From: Bradyrhizobium genomosp. I (2014)
GTDB lineage: Bacteria > Pseudomonadota > Alphaproteobacteria > Rhizobiales > Xanthobacteraceae
Length of the DNA stretch: 64,000 nt
Direction of reading: 5' to 3'
NCBI RefSeq assembly: GCF_000261685.1
Contig: NZ_AJQE01000203.1
Coordinates: forward strand, 1-64,000
Shown: piece after piece, positions 43,752-51,240 of the stretch
Layout of the letters: every line of letters starts with the position of its first letter
Position numbering within the stretch: position 1 is the first letter of the stretch
Program-made: the position numbers and the translations under genes
Notes under the pieces: generated by a model
The model's database searches: none
What the model was told of the DNA's origin: nothing
What the model saw: only the letters and a program-made list of their open reading frames with translations

Positions 43752-44162
43752 TCAGCGGCCGCGTGCCGATTTGATTGGACGTCTTTGGTTGGCCTCGATC
43801 ACGCTCTCGACGATGTCTTCCCAGTCCGGACAAATGGCGACGAGACGATCCAGCACTGTGGGATCCCGTTCGATCTGGCCAAGCGCCTGAGCGCGCCACT
43901 GGTCGTTGAAACTAATGCTCATCAGTCCCAGGCATTCGACAACCGAACTGTCGGGGAGCAAGTGCTCCATCGTTGCCGTCACTATGCCGGTCCACTGTTG
44001 GATCAGATGCCACGGCTCCGCCTCGCGCCGCGCCTCCAACTTCTCTCCGAGCAGGCCAATCAGCGCAAAGAACCGCGTTGGCCAAGGTTGCGGCCTGAGT
44101 TCCGTGACCAGAGCATCCACTGTCTCGCGAATGTCGGCTGGCAAGTGCTCGTACAGAGTCAT
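43752..44162 (-). CDS. Hypothetical protein
   Basis: 136 residues, soluble and helical, with a Trp- and Leu-rich core (ELRPQPWPTRFFALIGLLGE; ATMEHLLPDSSVVECLGLMS). The layout resembles small ICE proteins of unknown role. It ends 77 bases from the DUF736 stem-loop on the opposite strand. Confidence 0.55.
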   Translation of the reverse strand: MTLYEHLPADIRETVDALVTELRPQPWPTRFFALIGLLGEKLEARREAEPWHLIQQWTGIVTATMEHLLPDSSVVECLGLMSISFNDQWRAQALGQIERDPTVLDRLVAICPDWEDIVESVIEANQRRPIKSARGR

Positions 44163-44325
44163 GAGGCCTACTCCATCTCCCCAGCATGCTCGTCCGTTTC
44201 TGAACTAGGCATGCGCTTTGGAGACAGATCAGATTTACGTAAAGCCGACTATCAACTTATGCGTGAGGCAATGCGGAGTTGATTCACGACGTGCCGGTGT
44301 TGCGGTGGGGCACAAAATTGTCGCG

Positions 44326-44559
44326 TCATCGAGCCCGATGGGAATGAACCGTCGTTCGCTTGACGAGATCGGTTGCTTCGACGCCGAGCGCCTCCGCGAT
44401 TCGGCCAAGCACGGTCACGCTGGCCGACACATCTGCGCGTTCAATTGCGCCGACGTAACGGACGCTTAGTCCAGCGCCATCGGCCAACTCTTCCTGCGTC
44501 ATTTTCTTCACATGACGTATCCGACGCAGATTGACCGCCATGACCTCCTTGAGATCCAT
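44326..44559 (-). CDS. XRE-family regulator, QseC-like
   Basis: 77 residues consisting of one HTH_3 domain (NLRRIRHVKKMTQEELADGA, then GLSVRYVGAIERADVSASV). It resembles the controller proteins of restriction systems and QseC of the ICEMlSymR7A family. Two tandem palindromes lie 22-50 bases before its ATG, and a small gene in QseM position is divergent. In the model system this pair forms a bistable switch deciding whether transfer is repressed. I use the ATG at 44,559, which fits the HTH start. Confidence 0.78.
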   Translation of the reverse strand: MDLKEVMAVNLRRIRHVKKMTQEELADGAGLSVRYVGAIERADVSASVTVLGRIAEALGVEATDLVKRTTVHSHRAR

Positions 44560-44580
44560 GGCAACAAGGGAACTCACATC

Positions 44581-44609
44581 GGAATGATCGTTCCAGGAAC
44601 GATCGTTCC
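44581..44609. promoter_or_regulatory. Tandem operators of the QseC-like regulator
   Basis: ggaatgatcgttcc (44,581-44,594) and ggaacgatcgttcc (44,596-44,609) are two 14-bp palindromes, the second perfect and the first with one mismatch, separated by one base (15 bp between centres). The weaker site is nearer to the regulator gene, an arrangement typical of C-protein operators. Confidence 0.8.
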
Positions 44610-44790
44610 GATTCGTGCGTCACTGTGCTATTCATATCGTCTGGCTAGGCCCTGGTGTGCCGCTTCCGGGGAGCGCCGCGATGCGATCTGCGCATCACGG
44701 CACAATTCGAGTGTGACGATTTCCCAGCTTGCAAAGTTCTGGAGCTTAGATGAATTCTAATCGCTGCATCAATGCTGAGGGGCAATTGCA

Positions 44791-45054
44791 ATGAACGGCG
44801 CGCCATTCCAGGACCGGCCGCCAATAACGGATCGCGTCAACGCCTATGACGAGAAACATCTTGCTATCTACGTTCGGTTGTTGATGGCCGAAGAGGAGGG
44901 CGCCGACTGGCGCGAGGTGGTCAGCGTGATCTTCGGCCTCGACCCCACGCGCGAACCAGATCGTGCCAAAAATGTCCATGATAGCCATCTCGCCCGCGCG
45001 CGATGGATGGTGGAAGCCGGATATCAGGGCCTTTTGGAACCGCGGATGCAGTGA
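44791..45054 (+). CDS. QseM-like antiactivator candidate
   Basis: 87 residues. The sequence ITDRVNAYDEKHLAIYVRLL followed by MAEEEGADWREVVSVIFGLD and ARARWMVEAGYQGLL has the helical pattern of the short DUF2285-related proteins encoded before DUF6499/DUF2285 genes. In ICEMlSymR7A, QseM of similar size and position binds and blocks TraR and FseA. Assignment rests on synteny (XRE regulator divergent, FseA-like genes next). Confidence 0.65.
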   Translation: MNGAPFQDRPPITDRVNAYDEKHLAIYVRLLMAEEEGADWREVVSVIFGLDPTREPDRAKNVHDSHLARARWMVEAGYQGLLEPRMQ

Positions 45055-45173
45055 TTTGCGCCCCAATCACGCAAATTGCGATCTCGCGTGATGCAACCTC
45101 CGGGTCTGGTCTCTTGTAGCGTCTTTAGGGATCGTGGTGCGGGGCACAGAACAAAAAGACGAGAAGACAGACC

Positions 45174-45383
45174 ATGCCGACCCAGTACTGGCGCTCGCCG
45201 GAGACCATCGAACGCCTGAATCGTCTTGAGCGCCCGGGTTTTGCCCTCGAATTCCTTCGTCGCAATGCCGACTACCGCCGCGACTTCGCCCGCACTGAGC
45301 GACAGATCGCGCGCGGCGAATCCGATCCCAACACCATCCGAACCAGTTTCGCACGTCGATGGAGGTTGCGGTGTCGCCCATGA
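45174..45383 (+). CDS. DUF6499 protein: N-terminal half of an FseA-like activator
   Basis: 69 residues. YWRSPETIERLNRLERPGFA, then LEFLRRNADYRRDF, is the DUF6499 pattern. The frame stops at TGA (45,381-45,383) just as the DUF2285 half begins in the +1 frame. In the family of FseA, the two halves are joined by a rare +1 ribosomal frameshift, giving an activator of excision. GAGAAG stands 8 bases before the ATG. Confidence 0.8.
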   Translation: MPTQYWRSPETIERLNRLERPGFALEFLRRNADYRRDFARTERQIARGESDPNTIRTSFARRWRLRCRP

Positions 45384-45960
45384 CCCCGCCTCTCCGGTTT
45401 GGCCCGAACCAGCCATTTGGCTGCCCGAGGCATCACCGGGAACATTGATCCTGACGCCCGCGCCGCCGGACTTCGAGACCGTTCATTCGATTGATCGCAA
45501 CGCTTTCGGACTGTCGATCGTCGGGCGGACAGATGCTGACGGTCGCGAGCTGGTTGTCGCCGACGGCTCGGGTGAGCTCCATGTCAGTTTGCGCGACGAG
45601 CAGGCCGCGCGCCGTCCCGCCGTGCTTGTGCCGCTCGACGGCATGGGCGAACTGCGGGCCGACGTGGCGCTACACTTCGTGCGTCGCCTCAGCGGCCAGC
45701 GCACCGGTCTTCTCCCGGCGGCGCTGCGGCTGACGTCGTTTCAGAAACGGCGACTGATTCAGCTCCTGCACGCCTTCGACGTCCACGACCTGGGTGGCGG
45801 CCCGCGAGACGTGGCAGCGAAGGTGCTCGCCTCCGACCACGCTCAGCGCCGCTCGGTCGAGTGGAAGGATTCTCATGCCCGCCGCAAGGCGAACCGGCTC
45901 ATTCACGATTCAATCGCTTTGGTCGAGCGCGGCTATCTGAAACTTCTACGCGGCCTCTGA
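45379..45960 (+). CDS. DUF2285 domain: C-terminal half of the FseA-like activator (+1 frame)
   Basis: About 194 codons. After PVWPEPAIWLPEASPGTLIL the DUF2285 core reads LVPLDGMGELRADVALHFVR, LTSFQKRRLIQLLHAFDV and ARRKANRLIHDSIALVERGY. No ATG or GTG in this frame lies near the start of homology; the only upstream initiators are TTG codons inside the DUF6499 coding region. The frame is exactly +1 to that of the DUF6499 gene, so the product is best explained as the downstream part of a frameshift fusion. Confidence 0.78.
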   Translation, partial: HDPASPVWPEPAIWLPEASPGTLILTPAPPDFETVHSIDRNAFGLSIVGRTDADGRELVVADGSGELHVSLRDEQAARRPAVLVPLDGMGELRADVALHFVRRLSGQRTGLLPAALRLTSFQKRRLIQLLHAFDVHDLGGGPRDVAAKVLASDHAQRRSVEWKDSHARRKANRLIHDSIALVERGYLKLLRGL

Positions 45961-46044
45961 TCGGCTCCCCGATTCCTTCAAGCCATCGACCTGATGAGTT
46001 AGTTGCGCCCCGGTAGTACGCCTGGCTTCGCCTGGTTGCGACGA

Positions 46045-46084
46045 TGGGGGGACACAAACGTACGTCAATTTTCGTCCACCCCCA
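46045..46084. promoter_or_regulatory. Imperfect inverted repeat before the excisionase-like gene
   Basis: tggggggac (46,045-46,053) faces gtccaccccca (46,074-46,084), with the 8-bp palindrome acgtacgt at 46,058-46,065 between them. It lies about 80 bases before the ATG at 46,164 and is a candidate activator site. Confidence 0.35.
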
Positions 46085-46163
46085 ACGCCTGAACTCTCCG
46101 CCACTCTGGCCCGGACATGCCGCGACTTGGCCGCGGCACTTCGAGGCAAGACGGAGATCTCCC

Positions 46164-46415
46164 ATGCTCGACAGGCCTGCGCAACTCGCCACCCGTTACG
46201 TGCGCACCCCCGAGGCCGCGCGCCTCCTCGGCATCTCGCCGCGCACGCTTGAAAAATATCGCTGCCATGGCAATGGCCCGACTTTTCGCAAGCTCGGCGG
46301 CCGCGTTGTCTACGCCATCGGCGATCTCGAAGCCTGGGCCGATCAGGCCGCCTGCAGCTCAACGTCGGATCCGCGCTACCTCGAAGCGCGCGCCGCCGGC
46401 AACGCGCATCGCTAA
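46164..46415 (+). CDS. Excisionase-like HTH protein (RdfS-like)
   Basis: 83 residues. A MerR/AlpA-type HTH is visible: YVRTPEAARLLGISPRTLEK, then GPTFRKLGGRVVYAIGDLEA. In ICEMlSymR7A the homologous gene rdfS encodes the recombination directionality factor at the head of the transfer operon and is switched on by FseA. Here it also comes directly before repA and parA. CGGAG stands 8 bases before the ATG. Confidence 0.75.
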   Translation: MLDRPAQLATRYVRTPEAARLLGISPRTLEKYRCHGNGPTFRKLGGRVVYAIGDLEAWADQAACSSTSDPRYLEARAAGNAHR

Positions 46416-46428
46416 GGCAACGCTCGTC

Positions 46429-47544
46429 ATGTCGTCGCGTCGCCTCATCACACCCAGCGAGCGAAGCAAGCTCGACCCGTTCGTTGTCGCCACCGGTGAT
46501 GCCAGCCCGCGTGATCAACGCGACCTGATGGAGCGCCCGTTCTTTTCGCTCGCCAAGGCCAAGCGAACAAGACCGATCCTCTACCAGACCGGCGACGTGT
46601 GTGTCGAAGTCTATGCAGTTCCTGAGCACGGTATGGCGACCATTTGGGATGCCGACGTGCTGATTTGGGCGGCGAGCCAGATTGTCGAGGCCGAGAACCT
46701 CGGTCTGAAGACCTCGCGCTTCCTGCGCTTCACACCCTACCAGCTTCTGACCGCAGTCGGCCGGCAGACCGGCGCCCGCGACTACAAGCTCTTGAAGGGG
46801 GCATTGGCCCGCCTGCAGGCGACCGTCATCCGCACCAGCATCCGGCAGGGGGAGCATTGGCGGCGCCACCAGTTCTCATGGATCAACGAATGGGAGGAAT
46901 GCGCGACGCGCGACGGTCGGGTGCAGGGAATGGAATTCGTCCTTCCCGACTGGCTCTATCGCGGCGTCATCGATCGCTCACTCGTTCTCACGATCGATCC
47001 GGCCTATTTCAGCCTGACTGGTGGGATCGAGCGCTGGCTCTACCGCGTCGCGCGCAAGCATGCTGGCCGCCAGCCGAGAGGTTGGCTGTTCGAGGTCGCA
47101 CACCTCCATGAGAAATCCGGCAGCCTCGCCAAGCCTGCAGACTTCGCCTTTGATCTCCGCCGGATCGCGGCACGTCAACCGCTGCCAGGCTACTGCCTGA
47201 GCATCGAACGCAGGGAACGCCGAGAGCTATTGCGCATCCTGCCATCGAAGTCATTCACAGCTCCTGTGGACGGCGCTGTGAATCAGCTCGGGACTTCGGG
47301 CGTTCACACTATCGGGACTCCGGGCGTGCCGGTATCGGGATTCCGGGAGTGCAAACCACAGCTAACGCTTTGGCCAGGAAACACGATCGCCTGCCCTAAC
47401 TTAGAGTCTAACTTAGAATCTAACTGTTGTAGTGGGGCCGCGCGTCTTGCGGATAACACCGACATCCGCGCTCAGCCGCCAACCGAGCACCCAAGCCAAC
47501 CATCTCTGCCGCTTTCAGGTCGCAAGACGGGAGGCATGCGATGA
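46429..47544 (+). CDS. repA: Replication initiator protein A (plasmid/ICE RepA)
   Basis: 371 residues. The first 280 match the RPA family: ERPFFSLAKAKRTRPILYQT, ATIWDADVLIWAASQIVEA, FTPYQLLTAVGRQTG and GIERWLYRVARKHAGRQP. The C-terminal 90 residues are low in structure and their DNA contains two sets of direct repeats. RepA initiates theta-type replication in plasmids; ICE copies are thought to help the excised circle persist. The stop overlaps the ParA start (ATGA). Confidence 0.85.
   Translation: MSSRRLITPSERSKLDPFVVATGDASPRDQRDLMERPFFSLAKAKRTRPILYQTGDVCVEVYAVPEHGMATIWDADVLIWAASQIVEAENLGLKTSRFLRFTPYQLLTAVGRQTGARDYKLLKGALARLQATVIRTSIRQGEHWRRHQFSWINEWEECATRDGRVQGMEFVLPDWLYRGVIDRSLVLTIDPAYFSLTGGIERWLYRVARKHAGRQPRGWLFEVAHLHEKSGSLAKPADFAFDLRRIAARQPLPGYCLSIERRERRELLRILPSKSFTAPVDGAVNQLGTSGVHTIGTPGVPVSGFRECKPQLTLWPGNTIACPNLESNLESNCCSGAARLADNTDIRAQPPTEHPSQPSLPLSGRKTGGMR
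47288..47425 (+). repeat. Iteron-like direct repeats inside repA (possible replication origin)
   Basis: Three copies of tcggga(c/t)t(t/c)cggg(c/a)gt begin at 47,288, 47,312 and 47,335 (spacing 24 and 23 bases, about two helical turns). Sixty bases later the AT-rich unit ctaacttaga(g/a)t occurs twice in tandem (47,396-47,419) followed by ctaact. Iterons next to an AT-rich repeated block are typical of RepA-dependent origins. Confidence 0.6.
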
Positions 47545-48179
47545 TCGTCGCCGTGCTCAACCAGAAAGGCGGTGTCGGCAAGACCACGCTCGCCCTGCAC
47601 CTCGCCGGCGTATGGGCGCTGCGCGGAAAGCGCGTGACGCTGATCGACGCTGACCCCCAGGGCTCCGCATTGGACTGGTCGCAGCAGCGTGCGCGGGAGA
47701 ATGTCGCACGGCTATTCGGCGTCGTTGGCCTCGCGCGCGATACGCTCCACCGCGAGGCGCCGGAAATCGCACGCACCGCCGATCATGTCGTCATTGACGG
47801 ACCGCCGCGCGTCGCGGGACTGATGCGTTCGGCGCTGCTGGCGGCGGATCTCGTGTTGATCCCCGTGCAGCCGTCGCCATTCGACGGCTGGGCCTCGGCC
47901 GAGATGCTCGCTCTGCTGCGAGAGGCTCGCATCTATCGTCCGCAGCTTCCTGCTCGCTTTGTGCTCAACCGCTGCGGCGCGCGCACGATCATCGCCCGCG
48001 AGACTGCCGAAACTCTCGCCGACCACGATCCGCCGGTGCTCGCCAGCACCATCGGCCAACGCGTTGTCTTCGCCGACGCCGCTCAGTCCGGACGGCTCGT
48101 CTTCGAGTTCGTCGAGCAGAGCGCCGCCGCCCGCGAGATCGCCGCGCTCGCGGCAGAAGTTGCGAGGTTCGCGCCATGA
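47541..48179 (+). CDS. parA: ParA-family partition ATPase
   Basis: 212 residues. Deviant Walker A KGGVGKTTL (residues 9-17), Walker A' DADPQGSALDW and Walker B VVIDGPPRV are intact. Short ParA of this kind segregates plasmids or excised ICEs with a small partner; the RHH-like protein encoded next, overlapping by four bases, is the probable partner. Confidence 0.9.
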   Translation: MIVAVLNQKGGVGKTTLALHLAGVWALRGKRVTLIDADPQGSALDWSQQRARENVARLFGVVGLARDTLHREAPEIARTADHVVIDGPPRVAGLMRSALLAADLVLIPVQPSPFDGWASAEMLALLREARIYRPQLPARFVLNRCGARTIIARETAETLADHDPPVLASTIGQRVVFADAAQSGRLVFEFVEQSAAAREIAALAAEVARFAP

Positions 48180-48442
48180 GCGACCGCTCTATCAAACGCG
48201 GCTTCGCCTCGCGTCCGGGCGATGCCGAGAGCTGGATCAAAGCCAGTGATACGCCGCCACGCAGCGTGAATGATGCTGCCGCATTCACCGCGCGCCTGAC
48301 GATTGACGTCACGCCCACGCTGCGCGGCCGCATCAAGGTCGCCGCGTTCCAGCGCGGCGTGACCGTCGCCGACATGCTGCGCGAATTGCTGGCGCGAGAG
48401 TTCCCCGCTGACGCCCCGGAGAACCGTCATGAACGACAATGA
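48176..48442 (+). CDS. Small ribbon-helix-helix-like protein, probable ParA partner
   Basis: 88 residues. The C-terminal half (FTARLTIDVTPTLRGRIKVA, then AFQRGVTVADMLRELLAREF) has the strand-helix-helix pattern of a ParG/Arc-type DNA-binding protein; the N-terminal half is flexible. Overlaps with parA upstream and DUF2840 downstream show translational coupling. Confidence 0.75.
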   Translation: MSDRSIKRGFASRPGDAESWIKASDTPPRSVNDAAAFTARLTIDVTPTLRGRIKVAAFQRGVTVADMLRELLAREFPADAPENRHERQ

Positions 48443-48947
48443 AGCCTTGCCGCCGCGTGCAGTGCCGCCCTCGCATCGACGGGATGTCGCGCTCACCCAT
48501 GTCGAGCTGACCTGGATCGAGAAGCGGATCGAGCACTGGCTGCGCTTCGGCCGCCGCGCGGAGGAGAAGATTCTCGACCGTCGCCGCAGCATCTCGAGCT
48601 TTGAGCCGGGCAGCATCTTCGGCTTCGTCCGCTGGGCATCGAACGACTATGGCACCGTGGTGTCGCGCATGGACATCGTGCGTGCCGTGGAAGCCGGGCA
48701 GCGCTATCAGACGCTGCCCTTCGTCCGCCCCGGTGGCGAAATCCTGCTGCGCGTTGATAGCTGGCCGAAGGTCGAGCGCGTGTTGCAGGCCATCGACGCC
48801 ATCGAGGCGCTCTCCATCGATCCGGCTGACGCCGCACCCGAATACTGGCGGCATCTCCACAACCGTCTCGCCGCCGACCATGTGCCGCGCGCCTACACGC
48901 GCGAGCAGCATATCGCCTGGCTCAAGCGCCGGAGCGTCACGCCATGA
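48429..48947 (+). CDS. DUF2840 protein
   Basis: 172 residues. LTHVELTWIEKRIEHWLRFG, RRRSISSFEPGSIFGFVRWA and the PGGEILLRVDSWPKVERVL stretch are typical. It is strictly linked to the ParA-TraF segment of rhizobial ICEs; its function is unknown. It is soluble and basic. Confidence 0.85.
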   Translation: MNDNEALPPRAVPPSHRRDVALTHVELTWIEKRIEHWLRFGRRAEEKILDRRRSISSFEPGSIFGFVRWASNDYGTVVSRMDIVRAVEAGQRYQTLPFVRPGGEILLRVDSWPKVERVLQAIDAIEALSIDPADAAPEYWRHLHNRLAADHVPRAYTREQHIAWLKRRSVTP

Positions 48948-49489
48948 CCCGCTTCGGCTATCTCATGTTGACCTACCTTGCGGCGCTGGTCGCCGGCGCC
49001 CTGGCCCTCGTTCATCCTGCGCCGCGGCTGATTTGGAACGCTACCGCGAGCACGCCAATAGGGCTCTACGCGCTGCATCCGCTCGGAGAGCTGCGCGACT
49101 TGGAACTGGTCGCGGTACGGCTGCCGGAACCGATCGCCAGCTTCCTTGCCGATGGCGGCTTTCTTCCAAAAGGTCTGCCGCTGCTGAAGCGTGTGATGGC
49201 GCTGCCCGGGCAAACCGTGTGCCGGTCGGGCGATGCCATCACGGTCGATGCTGTCGATGTCGGCGCCGCACACGAGCACGATCATCGCGGCCGTCCGCTG
49301 CCGCGTTGGAGCGGTTGCCATACCCTCGAACCGGGCGAGGTCTTTCTCATGAACCCGACCGTCCCAGACAGCCTGGACGGCCGCTATTTCGGCGCGCTCC
49401 CCGTCAGCTCGATCGTCGCGCGCGCAGTCCCGCTTTGGACGGACGAAGCCGCCGACGGCCGTTTCGTCTGGCGCGCCGCCACTCATTGA
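48944..49489 (+). CDS. traF: S26-family signal peptidase, TraF-like
   Basis: 181 residues with one N-terminal membrane helix (residues 6-24). Catalytic Ser36 lies in TASTPIGLY and Lys82 in LLKRVMALPG, followed by box E-like LMNPTVPDSLDGRYFG. TraF of IncP-type systems processes and cyclises the TrbC pilin in the periplasm. Because trbC is lost from this element, the peptidase has no evident substrate left. The ATG overlaps the DUF2840 stop. Confidence 0.88.
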   Translation: MTRFGYLMLTYLAALVAGALALVHPAPRLIWNATASTPIGLYALHPLGELRDLELVAVRLPEPIASFLADGGFLPKGLPLLKRVMALPGQTVCRSGDAITVDAVDVGAAHEHDHRGRPLPRWSGCHTLEPGEVFLMNPTVPDSLDGRYFGALPVSSIVARAVPLWTDEAADGRFVWRAATH

Positions 49490-49523
49490 CCCGTTTCCAA
49501 CCCAGCAACCCAGGAGCTTTCCC

Positions 49524-49859
49524 ATGGCACAAATCGGCCAGTTCACGCGCGATAAGTCCGGCTTCACCGGTCGCGTTGAAACGCTGTTCTTCGAGCGGAT
49601 TCTCACCCTCGTCCCGGCCGAATCCTCGGATGCCGAGAACGCGCCGGACTACCGTATCCGCCTCGGCGATGCCGATGGCCCGGAGATCGGCGCAGGTTGG
49701 AAGCGGACCGGCGAGAAGGCCGGCGATTACGTTTCGCTCGTCATCGACGACCCGGCGCTGCCGCGGCCGATCCGCGCAAATCTCTTCCAGTCGGGCAACG
49801 ACAAAGCGGCCTGGACGCTGAACTGGAATCGTCAGCCCCAACGCGCCGAGCGGGACTGA
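49524..49859 (+). CDS. DUF736 protein (transfer-operon copy)
   Basis: 111 residues: AQIGQFTRDKSGFTGRVETL, NAPDYRIRLGDADGPEIGAG and GDYVSLVIDDPALPRPIRAN. It lies between the TraF peptidase and the lytic transglycosylase, as in other ICEs of this family. The protein has no signal peptide. AGGAG precedes the ATG. Confidence 0.88.
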   Translation: MAQIGQFTRDKSGFTGRVETLFFERILTLVPAESSDAENAPDYRIRLGDADGPEIGAGWKRTGEKAGDYVSLVIDDPALPRPIRANLFQSGNDKAAWTLNWNRQPQRAERD

Positions 49860-49863
49860 TTGC

Positions 49864-50772
49864 ATGCAGGATCCTGTCGCGCGTGCCGCCAACCAGGCGC
49901 ATCAACGGTCCACCCCCTTGTTCGGGGAAAAGCCCTCTCATAACTCGGGTCCACGCAACCGTCGGGCGGCCGCCACGCACAGCGGCGGTCAAACCGGTGG
50001 TCCGTGCGCACCGCCGGTAGGCAGCAAGACGCCTCGCCATGATGGCGGAGACAGGGCGAGCCTTGCCGTTCTCCTCCTTACCGGCCTGCTGGTGATTGGC
50101 GGGCCAACGGCAGCAGTGTCCGGGCAGAGAGCACCGGCACGAAGTCAACCGGCGAGCGATCACTACGCATCTCATGTGGCAGAGGCCGCGCAGCGCTTTG
50201 GCATTCCGGCTGCATGGATACGAGCCGTCATGCGGGTCGAGAGCAATGGCGATCGGCGTGCCGTCTCACCCAAAGGCGCACTCGGCCTGATGCAACTCAT
50301 GCCCAAGACTTGGGCGGACATGCGCGCGCGCTATGGTCTCGGGCGCGATCCCTTCGATCCCCGTGACAACATCCTCGCCGGCGCCGCCTTTCTTCGCGAA
50401 CTGCACGACCGTTACGGCTCGCCGGGCTTTCTCGCGGCCTATAATGCAGGTCCCGGCCGCTACGAGGAGTTTCGGGATAGACACCGTCCACTGCCCGCGG
50501 AGACGACAGCCTATGTCGCGGCCATCGTCCCTTTTGTCGACGCGGAGGGAGCGCCAGGACCTCTTCTCCTCGCGGCTTCTTCTCGTTCATCCTGGACGCG
50601 GGCGCCGCTGTTCTTCGACCACGCTGACGGGCCGTCCCCTGGCGCGCGAGCGGCGCTCGATCAACCCGCGCACGGCGGCTCAGTCGGCACTACGGTGCAC
50701 GATATTTCGGCGATTGCGCCGCAGTCGGAGGGCCTGTTCGTCGCGCTCTCGGCCATGGGGCGATCGCAATGA
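49864..50772 (+). CDS. Lytic transglycosylase, VirB1/TrbN-like
   Basis: 302 residues. A membrane or signal segment (residues 66-82) separates a disordered N-terminus from an SLT domain with catalytic Glu126 (MRVESNGD), SPKGALGLMQLMPKTW and LAAYNAGPGRY. It should open the peptidoglycan for the mating channel. The true start could lie inside the long N-terminal stretch, as many relatives begin closer to the signal anchor. Confidence 0.85.
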   Translation: MQDPVARAANQAHQRSTPLFGEKPSHNSGPRNRRAAATHSGGQTGGPCAPPVGSKTPRHDGGDRASLAVLLLTGLLVIGGPTAAVSGQRAPARSQPASDHYASHVAEAAQRFGIPAAWIRAVMRVESNGDRRAVSPKGALGLMQLMPKTWADMRARYGLGRDPFDPRDNILAGAAFLRELHDRYGSPGFLAAYNAGPGRYEEFRDRHRPLPAETTAYVAAIVPFVDAEGAPGPLLLAASSRSSWTRAPLFFDHADGPSPGARAALDQPAHGGSVGTTVHDISAIAPQSEGLFVALSAMGRSQ

Positions 50773-51098
50773 CTGCACGGCATCTTCAACGTCAATGCGC
50801 GGATCGCGGTACGTCTGCAGGCACCCTTGTTGCGGCGGCTGCACATCGGGCAGCTCGCGATATCAGCTGTCAGTTTCCAGGTTCGCTGGCGCCCCTTGAC
50901 GAACATTCGGTTTGCATTCGAAACGCTGCAACACAGTCATACGGGCGATGCCTTCGGCCCGCGCTCTACTCGTCGCTTCGCTCCTCACCGAGCCACCCTA
51001 CGGGTGTCTCGGCCCTTCGCGTAACGATCGCTATCGCAAACACTCGCAAACAGTGGGGGCTTCCGCGAGTACCGACCGAACGATGGCGAGATAAAAGG
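50773..51098. other. Intergenic region before the relaxase gene
   Basis: No gene is seen. Frames in this stretch have no family pattern. A palindrome-rich segment (caccgagccaccctacgggtgtctcgg) lies near 50,985-51,012. With the following repeats it may form the oriT region. Confidence 0.4.
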
Positions 51099-51231
51099 CC
51101 GCAATGTGCGGCTCGGTCGGTTGGTTGTTTGTGCTGCTATTTTTCCTCGGGTCCGCAATGTGCGGCTTCGGCGCGCAATGTGCGCTCGACTATCAACCCG
51201 TTGCAGGGATTCTGCATTCCGCACATTGTCG
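51099..51231. other. Probable origin of transfer (oriT) repeat cluster
   Basis: The unit ccgcaatgtgcgg occurs at 51,099-51,111 and 51,153-51,165; gcgcaatgtgcgc at 51,173-51,185 keeps the core and changes both stem arms together; an inverted copy ccgcacattgtcg lies at 51,219-51,231, 10 bases before the relaxase ATG. Repeats of this type directly upstream of a relaxase gene are expected for its binding and nicking region. The nick site is not identifiable from sequence alone. Confidence 0.6.
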
Positions 51232-51240
51232 AGGCTGGCC

